DNA of 64,000 nt from Aliarcobacter sp. (GTDB taxonomy: Bacteria > Campylobacterota > Campylobacteria > Campylobacterales > Arcobacteraceae), in the NCBI GenBank assembly GCA_028690445.1, contig JAQVBE010000007.1, positions 1 through 64,000 of the forward strand, read 5' to 3'. Below are positions 60,234 through 64,000 of this stretch, piece by piece (position 1 is the stretch's first letter; each line of letters begins with the position of its first letter). The notes under the pieces are model-generated. The model did not search any database. It was not told the origin of the DNA and saw only the letters and a program-made list of their open reading frames with translations. A program made the translations under genes and the position numbers.

Positions 60234-63166
60234 ATTTGATTCTTTTTAATTTCTTCTTGCTCAATGGTATCTTTTCCTCTTATAAAATCAAAAAATATTG
60301 ATGGAAAACTTAATATTCTTTTACCTATATTCATAGGTGCACTAATTGTATCTTTAGTGAGATTTGTTGATATTTTTGGATTATCTGAATTACCACTTAA
60401 ATTAACTTCTGTTTCAACTCTATTATTATCACCTAATAACACATAATTTATTACAGGAATCATTCCAATTAGTTTTGAATAGTCTTTGAAAAATATAAGC
60501 TTAATATTTGAATCTATTGTATCATTCTTTAAATCAACTGTTCCACTTCCATCAAAATCAATACCATTTCCAATCGTAATTAATTTTGTAACATCTAATA
60601 GCTCTTTATCTTTATTATAGTTAAACTCTATTGTTCCATCTACGATATTATATGCCAAAAGATTAAATCCTGAATTTGTAGCTAATCCCACAACAGCTGG
60701 AATAGCTAATAAAGGATTTATAAGTGCAGGTGAAGTTTGAATAAATAATAAAAGGTTATTTAAGATAGTTACTCCCTCAACATTACTATTTTTAATTATA
60801 AATTTTCCATTTAAATCATTCATATAACCACTTGCATAAAACATCAAATTTCCACCACTAAAAATATGTTTTCCAATAAGTGCATTTATAAATTCATCAC
60901 TTACATTATTTGAAAAAATATCTATCTTTTTATTTTTCGATTCTCTAAAAGTGACACTAGTTTGTTTATAATCTAAACTAACGAATTTACTATCTTCTCT
61001 AATTCTAAGAACAAACTCATCTGCTAAAAGTTTATTTACTTCATCATAAAATATGATTAGGTTTTTACCTTTTATATCAATTTTTTTATATTTAATATTT
61101 TTGATTTTTTCACTATCAGTACTTGAATAATGTAAAGCATAATCTTCTGCATACAAAGAAACCGAATCTTTTGTTAACTGTAAAATTAAATCTTTATTTT
61201 TTGTTTCAATAAAAGTTGTATCATTTTTTAAACTTCCAACTAAACTTAATTTTTCAATTTTATTATTATTCTTTTTAATTGGTAAATTAAGATCTTTAAC
61301 ATCTGCTTCAAAATCAATGCCAGAATTTTTTATTAAAATTTTTGCATTTTCTAAATAATAAATGTCAGTATCCATTTTTAATTTAGAATTAAATAGACTT
61401 ATAATTACTTCTTGTTTTAAATTAGTTGTTTCTATTTTATTATTTTCAAAAATCACATCTAAATTTTGTAAATAAATATTTAATTTGTCATCTATTTCTA
61501 TTTTTATATCTTCATCTTTTGAAGATATTTTTGTTTTTCCATCTTCTATTTTTCCGTTAATCTCTAAAGAATCAATATTTGTATCATTTTTTTGAAGTGG
61601 TAAATTCAAACCTTTTATAAAAGCTTCAAAATTAATATTTTTTTCATCTTTTATTTGTAAAGCTATATTTCCTTCTTTAATTGAATTATCTTTTAAAAGT
61701 TTAGAATATGGATAAATCTTTGATAAATCGTCAATATTTACATATATTAAATCAGAAATTTTTATATTTGTTCCTAAATCTTTTAATAAAATATTCACTT
61801 CATTATTAAAATTTAAATCAATAGCTGTATTTTTATCTTTTATTTCAACAATGTTTTCTTTATTTTCTTCTTTTATTAGAAAAGATTTTATGTTAGCATC
61901 ACCGCACGATTTTAAAGTTTGTAAATCAAGATTAAGATTAACAGTTGCATTAATCATATCTTTATATTTAAAATCACCATTCTTAATTTTTATCAAAGAA
62001 TCATCTAAAATAACTTCAGCATTTTTACTTTCAAATTCAAAATTATTTATAGCAACTTTGGCATCATTTAGAAAAAATTCTCCATAGGTTGACATATTTT
62101 TTGTTGTATCATAGGGGAATTTCATGAGGAAAGAGGCTTGTGTATTTCCACTTTTTTGAAGAACAGGAAGAGTAATATTATAGGCTTTTAATATATCTAA
62201 AATATCTTTATCTAATTTACTATTAGTTTTTAAAAACACATCAACTTGTCCATTTTTTTCACTTGTTAAATTATTAATTAGGACAAAACTTCCATCAAGT
62301 TTTTTGTCTTTAAATATCGGTTCTATTAAATTAAAATGTAGTTTATTATCTTTAAAAAATATATCTAAGCTTTTTGTATTTACAACATCTACGTCCTTAT
62401 GAAACCTAATTTTTGCATCTTTAATTTGTGCTTTACCTTGGATTGAATTTTCAATTATATGATTATTTATTAAATCATATTCTGCATACAATCCTTCAAT
62501 TTTTATATCTCCTTTTACATTATCATACATCCATGACTCTGCAATATCAGGTAAATGTAGAAAATTTTTTAGAAATTTTAAACTTTTAAAAGGTTCGCTT
62601 ACTAAATAAAATTTAGCTATTTTTTTAGTCATTTCTACATGTATATTACTTTGTAAATTTTCATAATAAAAATTCCCATAATAATCTATTCTTTCGTTAA
62701 AATAATCTATTTTAACCTTACCATCAAATAATAAATTTAAATCTTTTAAGTACAAAGAGTATAACTCAAATACCACTTGATTCGATATTGTGTCGATTTT
62801 TGAAGCAATATTTATATATTTATTATCAAGATATAAAATCTCATCATCTAAAATTATTTCAAACTCATTATCATTAATTTTTAGCTTATTTATCTTTATT
62901 TTTTGGAAGAAATTTAAAACTTTTGGAAGTATTTCTATGCTATTCTTTAGCTCTTCGAAAGAACTACTTGTTGTCGTTTTCTCCGATTTATATTCGATGT
63001 TATCAATAGTTAAAATAAGTTTTTTATCCATTTTAATATAGAATTGCGAAACTAAAATATTTGAAAAAGAAAAAGAGTCTATTTTTATGCCTGTATACAA
63101 AAATGAAAAAAATGAAATTATTATTAAAAAAAGAAAGAGAAAAATAGGTTTAATCATCTTCAACAT
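60215..63166 (-). CDS. Large AsmA/YhdP-like (TamB-superfamily) envelope protein
   Basis: A 983-residue protein with one N-terminal membrane anchor (residues 6-26, PIFLFLFLIIISFFSFLYTGI) and a long periplasmic part made of repeating beta-strand patterns (KDKNTAIDLNFNNEVNILLKDL, SLEINGKIEDGKTKISSKDE), ending with the AsmA-like C-terminal block GGNLMFYASGYMNDLNGKFIIKNSNV and MIPVINYVLLGDNNRVETEVNLSG. Such proteins form lipid-conducting bridges between inner and outer membrane in other bacteria; that role is inferred. Start ATG at 63166 or 63157. Its 5' end overlaps the start of the divergent mltG by about 70-80 bases. Confidence 0.85.
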   Translation of the reverse strand: MLKMIKPIFLFLFLIIISFFSFLYTGIKIDSFSFSNILVSQFYIKMDKKLILTIDNIEYKSEKTTTSSSFEELKNSIEILPKVLNFFQKIKINKLKINDNEFEIILDDEILYLDNKYINIASKIDTISNQVVFELYSLYLKDLNLLFDGKVKIDYFNERIDYYGNFYYENLQSNIHVEMTKKIAKFYLVSEPFKSLKFLKNFLHLPDIAESWMYDNVKGDIKIEGLYAEYDLINNHIIENSIQGKAQIKDAKIRFHKDVDVVNTKSLDIFFKDNKLHFNLIEPIFKDKKLDGSFVLINNLTSEKNGQVDVFLKTNSKLDKDILDILKAYNITLPVLQKSGNTQASFLMKFPYDTTKNMSTYGEFFLNDAKVAINNFEFESKNAEVILDDSLIKIKNGDFKYKDMINATVNLNLDLQTLKSCGDANIKSFLIKEENKENIVEIKDKNTAIDLNFNNEVNILLKDLGTNIKISDLIYVNIDDLSKIYPYSKLLKDNSIKEGNIALQIKDEKNINFEAFIKGLNLPLQKNDTNIDSLEINGKIEDGKTKISSKDEDIKIEIDDKLNIYLQNLDVIFENNKIETTNLKQEVIISLFNSKLKMDTDIYYLENAKILIKNSGIDFEADVKDLNLPIKKNNNKIEKLSLVGSLKNDTTFIETKNKDLILQLTKDSVSLYAEDYALHYSSTDSEKIKNIKYKKIDIKGKNLIIFYDEVNKLLADEFVLRIREDSKFVSLDYKQTSVTFRESKNKKIDIFSNNVSDEFINALIGKHIFSGGNLMFYASGYMNDLNGKFIIKNSNVEGVTILNNLLLFIQTSPALINPLLAIPAVVGLATNSGFNLLAYNIVDGTIEFNYNKDKELLDVTKLITIGNGIDFDGSGTVDLKNDTIDSNIKLIFFKDYSKLIGMIPVINYVLLGDNNRVETEVNLSGNSDNPKISTNLTKDTISAPMNIGKRILSFPSIFFDFIRGKDTIEQEEIKKNQINKPLK

Positions 63167-64000
63167 TATTGATTTTGTCCTTGTATGTTTGATTGCAGTA
63201 TTATTTTACGTAACGATGCCTATTACTTCTACTAAAATATTATTCATCCCTAAAGGCAGTACTAGTCATATTATATCATACTTAAATAAAAATGGTTTTG
63301 AGATGGGTATTGTTGATGAATTAGTTATAAAATCATTAGGTTATGTTCAAAGTGGGTGGATAGATATTAATCAAAATAAACTAACAAGAATGGATTTTAT
63401 TTATAAATTGATTACTTCAAAAGCTGCACTTAAAAATATCACTTTAATTCCAGGTGAAACTTATTATATCTTTTTAAAAAAATTAGCATTAGAATTTAAT
63501 TTATCAGAAGAAAAATTAATCGAATTATATAATCAATATGCATATAAAGCAGATGGAAATATTTTAGCAGAGACTTATTCCTTACCTCTTGGAATGAGAG
63601 AAGATTATATGATTTTTTATCTATTTTCTCAAACAAATAAAAAATATGAAGAGTTCTCTAAAAAAATCTTTGGATACTATGATAAAAGAAAATGGTTTAA
63701 TTACTTAAGTTTAGCTTCTGTAATACAAAAAGAAGCAGCAATAACAAATGAAATGCCTATCGTTTCAAGTGTTATTTATAATAGACTTAAAAAAGGTATG
63801 AAACTTCAAATGGATGGAACTTTGAATTATGGAGAGTTCTCAAATACGATAGTTACTGCTGATAGAATAAGAGATGATAACACTACTTATAATACTTATA
63901 AATTTACAGGTCTTCCCAAGGATCCCGTTTGTGCAGTAAGTTTAGAAGCCATTAAAGCAGCAATTTTCCCTGTAAAGAGTGATTATTTATATTTTGTAAG
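63087..64000 (+). CDS. mltG: Endolytic peptidoglycan transglycosylase MltG (YceG), cut by the right edge
   Basis: Cleaves nascent glycan strands at the inner membrane. From the ATG at 63087 the protein begins with a basic segment (MPVYKNEKNEIIIKKRKRK), a membrane helix (about 21-43), a LysM-like part with FIPKGSTSHIISYL, then LIPGETYYIFLKKLA and the catalytic region LASVIQKEAAITNEMPIVSSV followed by YNRLKKGMKLQMDGT, where the glutamate of QKEA is the expected active acid. It runs off the window at about 304 residues, close to the end of the family length. The first 80 bases lie opposite the AsmA-like gene. No later in-frame ATG before the membrane helix was found. Confidence 0.9.
   Translation, partial: MPVYKNEKNEIIIKKRKRKIGLIIFNIIDFVLVCLIAVLFYVTMPITSTKILFIPKGSTSHIISYLNKNGFEMGIVDELVIKSLGYVQSGWIDINQNKLTRMDFIYKLITSKAALKNITLIPGETYYIFLKKLALEFNLSEEKLIELYNQYAYKADGNILAETYSLPLGMREDYMIFYLFSQTNKKYEEFSKKIFGYYDKRKWFNYLSLASVIQKEAAITNEMPIVSSVIYNRLKKGMKLQMDGTLNYGEFSNTIVTADRIRDDNTTYNTYKFTGLPKDPVCAVSLEAIKAAIFPVKSDYLYFV

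Noticed and set aside
1-64000. Phase-variable homopolymer tracts as in Campylobacter surface genes
   Set aside because: No long poly-G or poly-C tract was seen; long A or T runs are explained by base composition.
1-64000. tRNA genes as integration sites or markers
   Set aside because: I saw no tRNA-like cloverleaf or GTTCRANNC motif in an intergenic region.

Overview
This window looks like a chromosomal segment of a Campylobacterota bacterium, most probably Arcobacter in the broad sense (Arcobacter/Aliarcobacter). The DNA is very A+T rich. Genes are packed with short gaps or TAATG-type stop/start overlaps. Protein families and gene order are of the epsilonproteobacterial type: rsmG-ribA, tatB-tatC-queA, secA beside a LolC/E-type permease, lptB-tsaE-trpD, and many histidine kinases carrying a HQWRQPL-like H-box. 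No tRNA, rRNA operon or CRISPR array was seen. This assignment rests on my recognition of families, not on a search.

Layout. 1-2.3 kb is the edge of an exopolysaccharide/capsule region: a decayed nucleotide-sugar epimerase, UDP-glucose dehydrogenase and an EPS-type MarR regulator. 2.3-6.7 kb is a leftward run with glyS, a short membrane protein, a tetrahaem cytochrome, rsmG and ribA. 6.7-12.5 kb holds hemB, a PAS kinase/regulator pair, and the anaerobic ribonucleotide reductase genes. There the glycyl-radical tail of NrdD is on its own 55-codon frame between nrdD and nrdG. 12.7-19.4 kb has argF-hemN and a leftward operon (TerB-DnaJ protein, BFD ferredoxin, nadE, aminotransferase, lpxK). 19.5-30 kb is an accessory block: a two-partner secretion system (TpsB plus a 2,103-residue GLUG-repeat TpsA), with a divergent sensor kinase and response regulator. 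30-34 kb has tatB-tatC-queA, an exonuclease and a ComEC protein.

34-44 kb contains an ovothiol synthase (OvoA), a TPR membrane protein, a gamma-glutamylcyclotransferase-like protein and an RraA-like protein in one leftward run, then a lipoprotein, an Fe-S oxidoreductase subunit and lgt. 44-54.5 kb has an orphan regulator, polA, kdsB, a coupled c-di-GMP pair, lptB, tsaE, trpD and an S4 protein. 54.5-55.8 kb is a scar: the 3' end of the RNase P RNA gene is duplicated about 850 bp away. Between the copies lie the start of a tyrosine integrase and an internally deleted transposase, consistent with the remains of an integrative element that used rnpB as its attachment site. 55.8-64 kb has lolA, secA, a LolC/E-type permease, a large AsmA-like protein and the start of mltG, whose 5' end overlaps the divergent AsmA-like gene.

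How parts may work together: hemB and hemN serve haem synthesis. NrdD, its separate tail and NrdG form the oxygen-sensitive dNTP pathway. LolA, the LolC/E-type permease, LptB, LpxK, KdsB and Lgt are envelope biogenesis functions. The main points for a second look are the split NrdD, the rnpB-targeted element remnant, the OvoA/TPR/GGCT cluster, the overlapping hairpins downstream of tpsB, and the mltG/AsmA 5' overlap.
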